Assembly (NCBI GenBank): GCA_024364805.1
Contig: CM044495.1
Coordinates: 46,611,230 to 46,675,229, forward strand
From: Euprymna scolopes
Lineage: Eukaryota; Mollusca; Cephalopoda; Sepiida; Sepiolidae
Direction: 5' to 3'
DNA length: 64,000 nucleotides
Position 1 is the first letter of the stretch. Each line of letters starts with the position of its first letter. The translations under genes and the position numbers were made by a program. Shown here in pieces: positions 55,046-64,000 of the stretch. A model generated the notes under the pieces. It saw nothing but the letters and a program-made list of their open reading frames with translations. It searched no databases and was not told the origin of the DNA.

Positions 55046-56405
55046 TGGCATATACTACTCCCGACCCCTCTTTAGTCTTCACATTCCAGGATAAATGTTT
55101 CTGACAAAGTAAAGGACAACGTAAAGAAAAATATTTCATCTGACACTTATCATTAGCAAATTGATTCTGACCCAGAAAACAGCAATTCTTTCCTCTTTGA
55201 AGTACTAATGTTTTAGCTTCTTACATCAAGTGGCTTCATGCCTTGTATGAAGCGATTTCCATTAGAAAAAAACATCTAAAATCAATGGTTGATTTTCTGA
55301 TACTATTCTTACTGTGGGAGTAATTGTTTGATTCGATGATAGATTAAATAAAAGATAGCATTAAATGAAATTTAAAAGAAAAACAAATCCAGACAATAAG
55401 AGAAAAAAGCAGTTGGAATGAATAGAAGTTCTTGGAACAGAGTTTGAAAACAAGTTCCAGATCAACACCAAGTATTGTATTCATTTATGCAAAAACTAAA
55501 AAGAAAGAAAAGTGGGAAATAACGAAACAAGCAGATCCATGCACAAACGAAAAAGGTTTTGAACAGAAAGAAAAAAACAAAATCAACCGGAATAACAAAC
55601 GTAAACAAAAGAAACCGTGTATTTGCATCTAGATTTAATTTTACTCGTCATTTTAATAGCATCGTTATTAGCATTAAAATTGTTTTCTTCTTCAGTTATT
55701 TATGCACAAATTCTATTAAATTAAACAAATGCCATTAAAATATCTGAAAATTCTGTTTCCATGAATTCGATCAAAAATTTCAATAAATATTTTGAAAGAC
55801 ATTAAAATGTTATACAAACTTTATGATGGCATTAAAAAGTAAACAACCCAGTAAAAGTATTTTTTTTTAAGTAATTCTCTGAATTTTATTAGAAAATACA
55901 TATTTCTAGCTTAACATTTTGTTTACAAAATACACAAACTTAGGAAAATCATGGGAACTAAAACTATTTTTTTTTTACTTCTGGTTTCACACATTGCTTA
56001 ATAAATGAAACTCAATGAATAATGAAAAGATTGTGGTAATACTATATCTATATATCTATCTACACATATATATAAACTATGCATTAGCGTCTATGAGGTG
56101 CACTCGGGTTTCATCCTGGTCATATTATTAGATCTGTAGAAAAGGCAACTAGTAGAGACAGACACTTCAACAGACGAAGATTGATGGAAAAGGTGCGGAA
56201 AACAAAAATCACTGGTACAAGTCAGGCAATGCTAACTTTCTTTTTTTTTCTCCATAACAGATATTGCGTTTGTAAAAAGAAAGCTGTCTCTTGTTATTGA
56301 TTAAAAGTTGTTTTTGTTTTATTTGGAGTAAAAATAAATAAATAAATGCACATAGAATAAGGAAGACTTTGGGGTTTTTTTTCAACTTTAGGTTTGCTTA
56401 GAAAC

Positions 56406-56449
<44 letters not shown>

Positions 56450-57467
56450 TATATATATTATTGTCCCTCACTGCTTACGATATCTCTCGATCAACTTATA
56501 AATTAATTTCATATGAATGTTAAAAATAAAAGTCATAAAACGAAAATTTGCTTCCGAATTAAAATCGACCATATTCTAAGTATTTGCATTCTGACTAGAT
56601 ATAAATAGAGTTTGTTGGTTAAATATTTTTTTTGTAATTTTCAACAAATATATTATATATATATATATATCATATGGCCCGCTATAAAGAGTAAATTTAA
56701 ATTAAATTTGTACAAACAATCTGGATTTTGTCTAAAATATTATATTATAATTCTGTATTTGTATTCAACATTTTCAGCTTTAAAAAAACTCCCTTTGAAA
56801 CTTCTAATGAATATGGGGATTGCTTGTTTTACAATTAAGTATTTATGATACTGTTTAAGCTGAGAAAATCCAGTGCTTAAAGATCGATAAAATATTAAAA
56901 GAAATATATATATTACTGTGATATTTTTCTTTTATTTTCCTGCATTGGTTTGTTTTCGTTATACTATTTTCAAGATGAAAGGTATCTTCGCAAAAAAATG
57001 CTAAGTTCATCCATTTTGTAATATTAAGATTACTCGGATGAAAAATCATATTCTTGTTATTTTCACAACGTTTTCGCTGATGTTATCTCCGAACTTCTTC
57101 AAAACCTGGAAATACCACCATTAGGATTCTAAAGTTTACGGATCATGCTGCTTTTATATGGAATTTTCAAATTAAATTTAATTTTTACGGTATTTTTGGT
57201 TTATTAACTTGTTGCTAGAGAATAGTTAACAATCCTCCCTTTCCCACGTTAAGAATCGATTTCTAAATTAAAACGTTAATATTTTGTCCCGATCTGTAAA
57301 CTGCAGCCGTACCATAATAGTAAATTTGAAAATCGATCATTAGAAAAATCGAATGGCTACTAGACAAATTCTCAAATCTCTCCGGTCTCTCTGTGCGGGG
57401 TCAGGATAACCTGGTATGAAGTTACTTTACTCTACAAGTAAACCCTGACCAAATATTCAAAGTAACA
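55046..57467. other. AT-rich noncoding stretch
   Basis: It contains (TA)n at 56409-56458 and 56655-56670. CTATGAGGTGCACTCGGGTTTCATCCTGG at 56090-56118 has a B-box-like piece but no A-box. 57171-57290 resembles the interior of the MITE at 35174 (TTAAGAATCGATTTCTAAAT, AAAACGTTAATATTTTGTCC), probably a decayed copy without clear ends. Confidence 0.35.
56409..56458. repeat. (TA)n microsatellite
   Basis: About 50 bases of alternating TA with one phase slip. Confidence 0.9.
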
Positions 57468-57887
57468 TCTAGAATATAAATCTTGCCTGTCTGTTTAAAA
57501 ATACGAATATACATGCATACGTATGTTTGCCTAAAACTTTTGACAGAGGCGACGGATTTTAACGAGATTGTCGTTCGAAGGGTCGAGCTTTCAAACGGTA
57601 CCAAATATCGACGTATTAGCTAAAAACATTAATTGCTTCACCCTCAACTAGCCACTTTTATAGGGGGAGGGGTCGCTTTTTTCGCTGATATTTTCGATTG
57701 ACTAGCCTTATTTAAACATTCGTCATTTCCGGTTTGGCAATGGGCGGAACAACAAAAACATCACTTTTTTTCACGTTCTTTTCCTCCTTCGCGGTATGGG
57801 TTCGAGCCTGCCTGTCTAATACCATTTTTTTTTTTTTGCTGAACAGACACCTCCAAACACCCCGGTAATACCAGGCACCCGGGCTAG
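57468..57887 (+). mobile_element. Helitron-like family B, complete-looking copy
   Basis: The left end is A|TCTAGAATATAAATCTTGCC and the right end ACCAGGCACCCGGGCTAG|T, with CCCGG...CCGGG available for the terminal hairpin. All family landmarks are present, including GATTGACTAGCCTTATTT, TCGTCATTTCCGGTTTGGC, TTCGAGCCTGCCTGTC and a 13-base poly-T. It is 420 bases long, close to the 406 of the copy at 2441. Confidence 0.75.
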
Positions 57888-59616
57888 TCGTATTATACAT
57901 TATAGGGAATGGGACGTTTCGGTGTCGCTGTTTTGCTAGAGAGAATTCGGCATCAGCCACACCAATAACATTTTTATAAAATTTTTATAACTTAAAAAAA
58001 AAATTCAGAAAAACAATACGAAAATGAATAATACAATAACCAATCCTCATCTCAAAAATTCAGAAACGTCATATTTTTTTGTTAACTAAAAATTAGCTCA
58101 CATTTCTACGTATGGATGAGGGAACGAACAGTTTTCCACAATAGCTCGAATAAAAGTGTTCATTGTTGCAATTTCAAATAAACTCCCGAGTTTAACATAA
58201 AAATTCTGGCCTTCAAAAAATTCTCATGAAGAAGGTGAGAGAGTTAATTTTTACAACGTTTAGACCGATGAAATAAGATGAGAATACTGTTTCGAATAAT
58301 ACAAATTATTTCTGTATTTTATTTAATTTTTAAAAAAAGGTGCGAGTAATGTTTTTCTCATTATGCGTCATGAGGGTTTTAACATTGTGATGTATTGTAT
58401 AATATAGAAAACATTATGGAGTATTGTTTAATATAGAAAACCTTGTCATGTATTATTTAATATAGAGCTATGGAGTAGTCATCTGTGAACACTTGAAGTT
58501 ATTTTAACTACGCTCCAAGTAATGTAGCTTGATGGTATGTGCAAATTCTAATTGTCTACACCTATATAAACATGAAAGGGGTAAATAAACACCCTACAGA
58601 AAATAATTCGTACATGTTTAGTATTCGTTTCCCTTGTCGACGGTAAAGCTCAAAGCCAAAGAAAGCAGCAGTAAAAATTTTGGAATACCTTTATTTTATT
58701 TACTTTCTTTCCAAGGACACAAGGTCAAGTGTGGGTTTGATTGAAAGGGTTTCTGTGGAAAGAACCGGACATGGACTTGGCACGGCCAGACTTTCAGTCC
58801 ATGTTGTTATTAGATTTTTGATGTTTCAAATATAAATATGCCTATCATATATCACTGTGCGAATACTTTGGCTGGTGTTATATAATATTGCTCCTGTGAA
58901 ACTATGTAAATATATCAATATGATGGTGGATTTAGTCAGCGTCAAATTTTAGCAAATCTCAGGATTCTACATTACATTTTTTTGCTGATTAATTGTACAA
59001 TTGATCAGCTGTGTAAAATGATTGATATCACTTTGTTGTCATAGTATTTAGAAGGACGTAGAGAGTCTTCATTAAAGACAGCGTGATTGGAAAGTAACTC
59101 CATATTATTTAGTGCTTGTAATTTAATACTGAGATATAATTCTTACAATAAGTAAATATAATTAGCAATGGTATAGCATGAGGCGTTATTTAGAATTTAA
59201 TTTTGGTGCCAGCATTGGATATTAGCATTTAAAGAAGCCTGGAAACCGCATCAATTGATTTCACAAGCTTTTTTTTTTTCTTTTTACTAGGAACTCATTA
59301 TTTAGCATTTGAAGATTTGAGTTAGCGATATGTGAAAATATTAAATATCATAATAACCATCACCATTAATCTGCCAATCTATCCATTTCGTTAACTAAAA
59401 ACAAAATTGATCCAGAAAACATTCTTTTATGAAAATAAGGAAAAGTACTAAGTCTGCAAAAGAATGAATACACAAATTATGAAGCCTCGTCTCAAATGAT
59501 TCAAAACAATAAAATTTAAAAAAATATAATACCATTATAAATCCACGTCTGTGTTCTTATGGACCCAGCAATAGAAGATCAGATAAGATCATGAAATCCA
59601 ACCTTGATCCCCTTAC
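57888..59616. other. Noncoding stretch, nothing identified
   Basis: An imperfect tandem of three units reading about AATATAGAAAACMTTRTGGAGTATTG lies at 58395-58470. A short inverted pair, ACATGGACT and AGTCCATGT, lies at 58768-58803 within GC-richer DNA. No gene is seen. Confidence 0.35.
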
Positions 59617-59871
59617 GGGGCCGTGGCACAGTGGATAGAAGCGTTTAGTCTCTATGCTTCAAGGAGAGTATTGCCTGAAGATGGCAATTTCAATTCTACC
59701 CAAGCAGACTAGAGCATTAGTTATTCAAAACTTGGTGACACAACTATGGAAGGCAGTAATTACTTGAGATACATAAAGGAATACCGATTCTTATATCTCG
59801 TCAATATTACTCAATTGAAGAAGGTCAGAGGATAATTTGGCGGAAAGGTTGCTAAAAAACAACAACTATGA
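59617..59871 (+). repeat. tRNA-headed SINE, copy 2
   Basis: GGGGCCGTGGCACAGTGGAT carries an intact A-box (TGGCACAGTGG). The B-box has decayed to ATTTCAATTCTACC. The body ACAACTATGGAAGGCAGTAA, TTACTTGAGATAC and AATTGAAGAAGG matches 11331-11600 throughout. It ends near AAAACAACAACTATGAA. Confidence 0.75.
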
Positions 59872-62028
59872 ATATCTAGGCTATAAGGTGAAGATGAGGA
59901 TAAAAGGAAAATACTGTCTATTCATTCTTCTGCAGACTGTGTTCAAAAATATTGTTCATTGAGTGCAAGGATTAAAGAAAAAATATACAAGCAGATTCAT
60001 GACTTTGTCCTCCCCATATTTATTTTTTGTAACAATTATATTTCAGTAATAAAATTCAAGTATAGGGAGTTAGTTTCCCTGTATATGATAGTAGACAAAG
60101 ACAAACCCGTGTCCATATGTTATTTTCAACCTTTGCCGATTCTATATTTAAAAAAAAAAAAAGCGGTAAAGATGCAATACAAAAAATGTTGCTGTTATAT
60201 CGAGCGTGAAACTCAAAATAAAATACTTCCTTGGCCTTTGGGTTACGATCCAAGTGTAGTATAATAAAATTTCGAACAAATTTTGATAGCGTCCAATGTA
60301 AATATGGTATTGTGGTTACTAGCCATCAACACTAATTTTTCTACACACTTTTGATGGCCTTATGCCTAATTTGTCTTAAATGCAATTTAAAAAATAGTTT
60401 CTTGAAATAAACTATTCAAACTGCAGAGTTTGTTCTGTCCAAAGGTGGTACAATATTATTGTGGGGTCTAAATCCTCGCCAGATGTCCATGGAATGGAAA
60501 TATATCACAAATCCTGTAAATAATTAAGATATATTCTTAAAGTACATTAGCTAGAGTAATTATACAAGCATTTTTATTCGGTTTGAACAAAGTTGTATAA
60601 TAATGTTATGGAGTCTGCGTTCGTACTAGACGTCCATATAATGATAATATTTTTCAGCACGGCAGCAACATACATGTGGGATTTTTTATGCTCGTTAATG
60701 GTAAAAAAATGTGTCTATTTAATTAATTCATGTCTGCGTGATAGCAAAGCTGAAGTGCATCTATCGTACTTTTTCTCTCTATTGGATTATTAAATGAGTA
60801 AGCAAGTAAGCAAGGGTGATCAGCAGGTGTTGCAGTGTATTGTGATTTATGAACGTGTTCTATCTTCCCCAAAGAAACATAATAATAATAAGATTTCTGT
60901 AGAATATTTAAAATTATTATTATTTTTAACGTATCAGATGAAAGTGTTAATCTACAATAATACATTTCCCCAAAAATGACATTCTACTTTTCTTAACTAA
61001 TTAGGTGTGAGCCCCTGAAAAACTTAGCCAAGAGAAGAACAAACATTCAGAATTTGGTGAGATAGTTTTACATAAAATTTATATACGAAACTGATCCCTT
61101 CATTTTCCATGTTTTAGAGTGGTTGGAGATTGCGCAACCCTTGCTCACAATTACACGTGCAGTTAGTCTTACAGTTGCGAGGAAGGAAAAAGGGGTCATA
61201 ACACAACCTTATTCTATGCCTGATGTCTTTTAAAATGCGTTGATTTTAAATGTGTATTCAAAAAAATATTGCAGCGTATTGACTTATGAAACTTTCGAAT
61301 TCCAAAATAATTTTGTTTTTTTTTTTTCTTCTCTCCAATAATTTTTCAAGGTGTTCACACATAATCATCACGAAAAAAAAATCTCATTTTTGGGGGGTTA
61401 GGGGAGATTAGGGTTTATCTACAAAATATATATTTTTTGCCATGACAGGAAATACAGAACGAAATTTCTAAAGCATTCTTTTAAATATTTTTGTGCATAA
61501 ACCCTTAGTTAAGAAGAAAACTTATTTTCTTTGAACCTATACAATAAAAATGATAAAATTGATAACTTTAATAAAAAAAGGGATAACTAGTTAACGTATA
61601 GTAGTTAAAAAATTGGATTCCTTAAAGGGGTTAATCTAAAAAGATGGGGAGGTAAAGGTTACCATTGTTGATGCAAATTATTAATTGTGGGTTAAGTAAT
61701 AAGGTCTGAATACCTTGTTTTTGTTTACGGGAGGCAAGGTAACGAATTTTTATTACATTGTTCACAGTCAATATTTATAGTGACTTTAACTAAAACAAAT
61801 GTAAATATATGCTCATATCTTCTATTAGATATTAGAAACATAAGTTACTGAAATCATTGGTTGTGAATAAAGTAATAAAGGTCGCATCTTTTTTTTTATT
61901 TTTCATGAAGTAATGTGTTTACTTGGTAAACTAAGTTAAACACAATTTATTTTAGTTTGCTTACTTAAATTATTTCAAAGGCAATACAGTTGGGAAATTA
62001 GTAATGTCAACAATAGTAAGCTTTACCA
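59872..62028. other. Noncoding, with a SINE-tail fragment
   Basis: 61118-61190 (TAGAGTGGTTGGAGATTGCGC, AACCCTTGCTCACAATTACA, CGTGCAGTTAGTCTTACAG) is a body fragment of the 5S-headed SINE without its head. The frames at 59959-60264 and 60593-60979 show no recognised domain. The remainder is AT-rich. Confidence 0.45.
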
Positions 62029-62370
62029 ATGGGGAAATCTAGATTAAGCATAGAAGAGTTTCAACAATTGGAAGGGGAGATAACTTTGCAATGTATTAGT
62101 CATGCATCGAAAAACAAACGTCGTTATTCGTTGTTTTATCTTCAAATTCGGACCAATAAAAAAGCAGAAGAAAGGCTAACCAATCTAAAGTGTGATATTT
62201 TGGCCATCATACACCTACGTTTTCATTGTTTTCTTGCTGAGCCTCAACAAATGCTTGAACATGATTGCACTGAACTGTTTGTTCGTCAATTGAAATATGC
62301 TGTGACTGTGTATCCTGACCTTGAGACCGATTGTCTCTCTCACGAGGCCCTTTCCGGAACATTCCACTGA
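62029..62370 (+). CDS. Unrecognised 113-residue frame, best coding candidate
   Basis: The frame starts at CCAATGGGG and ends at a TGA followed by an A-rich run. Unlike the other frames, its translation is balanced and soluble-looking. Charged helical stretches include SIEEFQQLEGEITLQC (residues 7-22), KNKRR and RTNKKAEERLTNLKCDILA, then a hydrophobic stretch IIHLRFHCFLAEP, then MLEHDCTELFVRQLKYAVTV and an acidic end. There are six cysteines (20, ~66, ~76, ~89, ~105 region) without a clear zinc pattern. I see no transmembrane segment. I recognise no family. It could be a small single-exon gene, one exon of a gene outside the window, or a transposon relic. The AG at 62001-62002 upstream could be a splice acceptor. 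Confidence 0.3.
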   Translation: MGKSRLSIEEFQQLEGEITLQCISHASKNKRRYSLFYLQIRTNKKAEERLTNLKCDILAIIHLRFHCFLAEPQQMLEHDCTELFVRQLKYAVTVYPDLETDCLSHEALSGTFH

Positions 62371-62478
62371 AAAAGGAAAAAAAAAAGAAATGTACTAAGC
62401 AATATGAAACAATGTGAATGTTTTCTTATTTTTATTTTTATTAATCTTTTGAAACGTAAACATTACATCTTTGTTATT

Positions 62479-62531
62479 AAGTTAGATAAAAATAAAAAAT
62501 AAAAACTTTATTTTATATTTTTATCTAACTT
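62479..62531. repeat. Inverted repeat with 16 bp perfect arms
   Basis: AAGTTAGATAAAAATA pairs exactly with TATTTTTATCTAACTT. The phrase AATAAAAAATAAAAACTTT occurs both in the loop and just after the right arm, so a direct and an inverted repeat are nested. Confidence 0.75.
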
Positions 62532-62879
62532 AAATAAAAAATAAAAACTTTGTTATTGATAAAACGGCACTTTTTGGAAAGAGGCAACCAAAAATCACAG
62601 GACCTACGTCATTAATGACATATTTCCCTGAACATTTCTGAGAATAGCAAGCGTTAATAAACTTTTTTTCCGGCATTTTATAAAACGCGAGAAGAACATC
62701 TGCTAAGATATTAAAAATACTTTTATGTTGTTTTCGTTATCAGTTCCACTAAACATAGTTAGTATTATGCATCTAAAATTGAGAAAAACAGCTTTCACTT
62801 GTTTATTTAATAATAAAACTAAAACATGGCCACCGAATTTTAGCCAAAGTCTTTCTTTTTTACTCATGTTCATCCCTTA

Positions 62880-63590
62880 CAAAGCATATCGCCACTTGGA
62901 CGTAAGGGACTACTCTTTGGGGCCATGTCTAGGAAAGATTACATGTAACATAAACAAATATCTTGCTAAACTTCTACCTATCAGTACAGCCAGGGAAGCA
63001 GGCAGAAGAAAGGGAATTCCGAAGTCTAGCTGTTCGAGTGAATAACTATTAGAATAGAAAGCTTTCTAGCATTTAGAGACATCAACAGTAAAAGGGTGAG
63101 ATCTTACTGCTAAGCAGGTTTGTCGGGAATATGTACGTCGAGGGGGTACAAGTGAAACGAGTTCATCAGAAGACATATTTGTAAAACAGGCGCAATGATG
63201 CAACATTGCGGCGATGGGACAAGGGCTGGAGTTTAGTTGATAAAGTGGGACCGATTAGATTGACAACTCTTTTTTGGACCCTATCTAAGAGAGAGTGAGA
63301 GAGAGAGACTAGTGGTAGAGGCACCAGCCCAGATCTGGCAACAATACTCCATGCATGAGTGAATGGTGGCCTTGTAGAGGCACAGGATACTCTACAATTG
63401 TGAGTAGTCTTCTAGCTCAAGAGAGGGACCCCACTTTCTTTGCAGCAGCCTTTCCAATCTCCTCTATATATTTGGTCCAATTTATATTGTCTACAAATGT
63501 TAGGCCTAGGAGTTTGAAGGTATAATTCTCAGGTAGTGTGCTATTTGTCATGGATATATGCGGTTGGAGAGGCGTCTTGTAATTGTTTAT
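62880..63590 (-). pseudogene. Jockey/CR1-like LINE tail and 3' end, minus-strand copy
   Basis: From the right: GGCCTAGGAGTTTGAAGGTA (inverse of the FKFLGL region), GAGGCACCAGCCCAGATCTG and GCAACAATACTCCATGCATG (inverse of MEYC.QIWAGAS), TGTAGAGGCACAGGATACTC (inverse of SILYLYKA), CAGGTTTGTCGGGAATATG, GGAATTCCGAAGTCTAGC (inverse of ARLWNSF), and GCATATCGCCACTTGGACGT at the 3' end. It covers about 700 bases, the longest minus-strand copy, with multiple stops. A (TA)n tract follows at 63590. Confidence 0.7.
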
Positions 63591-64000
63591 ATATATATAT
63601 GTATATGTGTGTGTGTGTAATATTTTGTTTTGTTTAACTTTTACACATGATGTTGATACTTTTCGAGCACACTTTTCTCAATTATAGATGCATAATGATA
63701 ATTGGACTTTTTCAAAACTCGGCAATTTTCGTTAAATTCGTGTTGCTCTCGTTAGGATACTTGTGCAAACTAACTAAACTAAGCTGCCAAATAAATAAAT
63801 CTTATAATAAACTATCAGTTTTATTTTATGAAATTGCTTAAAATAAGGTTTTTTCATTGTTAACATTTTTATAATATTAATTTCAAGTAAATAGAAATAT
63901 TTTTCTATTCTGCACAGTTTTTACATTTATTTACTATTTCTGCTAAATGTGATGATGTCTTTTAATCAATAGTTTTCATTCTTTTCATAAATCTGGGATA
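63591..64000. other. AT-rich stretch to window end
   Basis: A short TATG and TG repeat lies at 63590-63618. A 64-codon frame at 63647-63841 has a chance-like Leu/Phe/Ile-rich translation. Nothing else was identified. Confidence 0.35.

Noticed and set aside
56085-56230. Possible tRNA-type SINE
   Set aside because: A B-box-like GGGTTTCATCC is present, but there is no A-box and no second copy.
59035-59110. GATTGGAAAGTAACTCC as a mariner end
   Set aside because: Only one short phrase resembles a mariner flank. No inverted partner or TA duplication was found.
1-64000. CRISPR arrays, operons, bacterial promoters or terminators
   Set aside because: No regularly spaced direct repeats and no prokaryotic gene layout. 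The content is clearly animal nuclear DNA.
1-64000. LTR retrotransposon or virus-derived copy
   Set aside because: I looked for long direct terminal repeats and for protease, integrase or capsid-like motifs and found none that I could support.

Overview
This window looks like a gene-poor stretch of an animal nuclear genome, and my best guess is a mollusc, probably an octopus-like cephalopod. That guess is inference. It rests on visibly AT-rich DNA, long (TA)n, (GT)n and poly-T tracts, many SINEs built on 5S rRNA-like and tRNA-like heads, short Helitron-type elements ending in hairpin + CTAG + T, and many degraded non-LTR retrotransposon tails. There is no operon-like layout, and no convincing host multi-exon gene, tRNA gene or rRNA gene was found. 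The longest open frames belong to repeats or look like chance frames. The best candidates for real or once-real coding sequence are a 113-residue frame at 62029-62370 and, much weaker, frames at 9761-10138 and 22823-23050.

The window reads as a mosaic of transposon fossils. (1) Helitron-like non-autonomous elements occur in at least four sequence families. Family A is at 1014, 5030, 8665(-), 31763 and 41001(-). Family B is at 2441, 39681 and 57468. Family C is at 7795(-) and 38415(-). Family D is at 10632(-) and 48981(-). (2) Miniature inverted-repeat elements include mariner-like ones with a CAGGGTGACC end (17815, 18042, 32180), a four-copy family whose ends carry ACTCTCGAGTATATATC (22426, 27770, 50155, 50690), and single elements with TA duplications at 23140 and 35174. 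(3) Fragments of autonomous transposons are a mariner-type transposase C-terminus (37892-38217) and a probable piggyBac-type C-terminal zinc-binding tail on the minus strand (33286-33455). (4) Seven pieces of one Jockey/CR1-like LINE (12104, 41818, 43040, 45990, 52880, 53790, 62880) and one RTE-like LINE tail (46880) are present. (5) tRNA-headed and 5S-headed SINEs are present, including an adjacent pair at 11331-11890.

The densest part is 32-55 kb. It holds an assembly gap (32240-32493) inside a mariner MITE, a duplicated unit whose second copy is bracketed by a 33-34 bp direct repeat (36715-37218), several strong hairpins (38643-38713, 39285-39318, 44828-44871), converging Helitrons sharing one CTAG (40148-40151), a tRNA-like head fused to a LINE at its active-site box (41761-41818), and rearranged LINE fragments. 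Long intervals at 12.5-16.3, 23.6-27.1, 28-31.7 and 50.9-52.9 kb are AT-rich and show nothing I could identify.

No element here looks able to move by itself, because every recognised transposase or reverse transcriptase is a fragment. I did not find a defence, biosynthetic or otherwise new multi-gene system. The most distinctive items are the repeat architecture, the CTCGAG MITE family, the hairpins, and the unexplained 650 bp repeat pair at 5400 and 19290. All family names come from reading motifs by eye and have not been checked against a repeat library.
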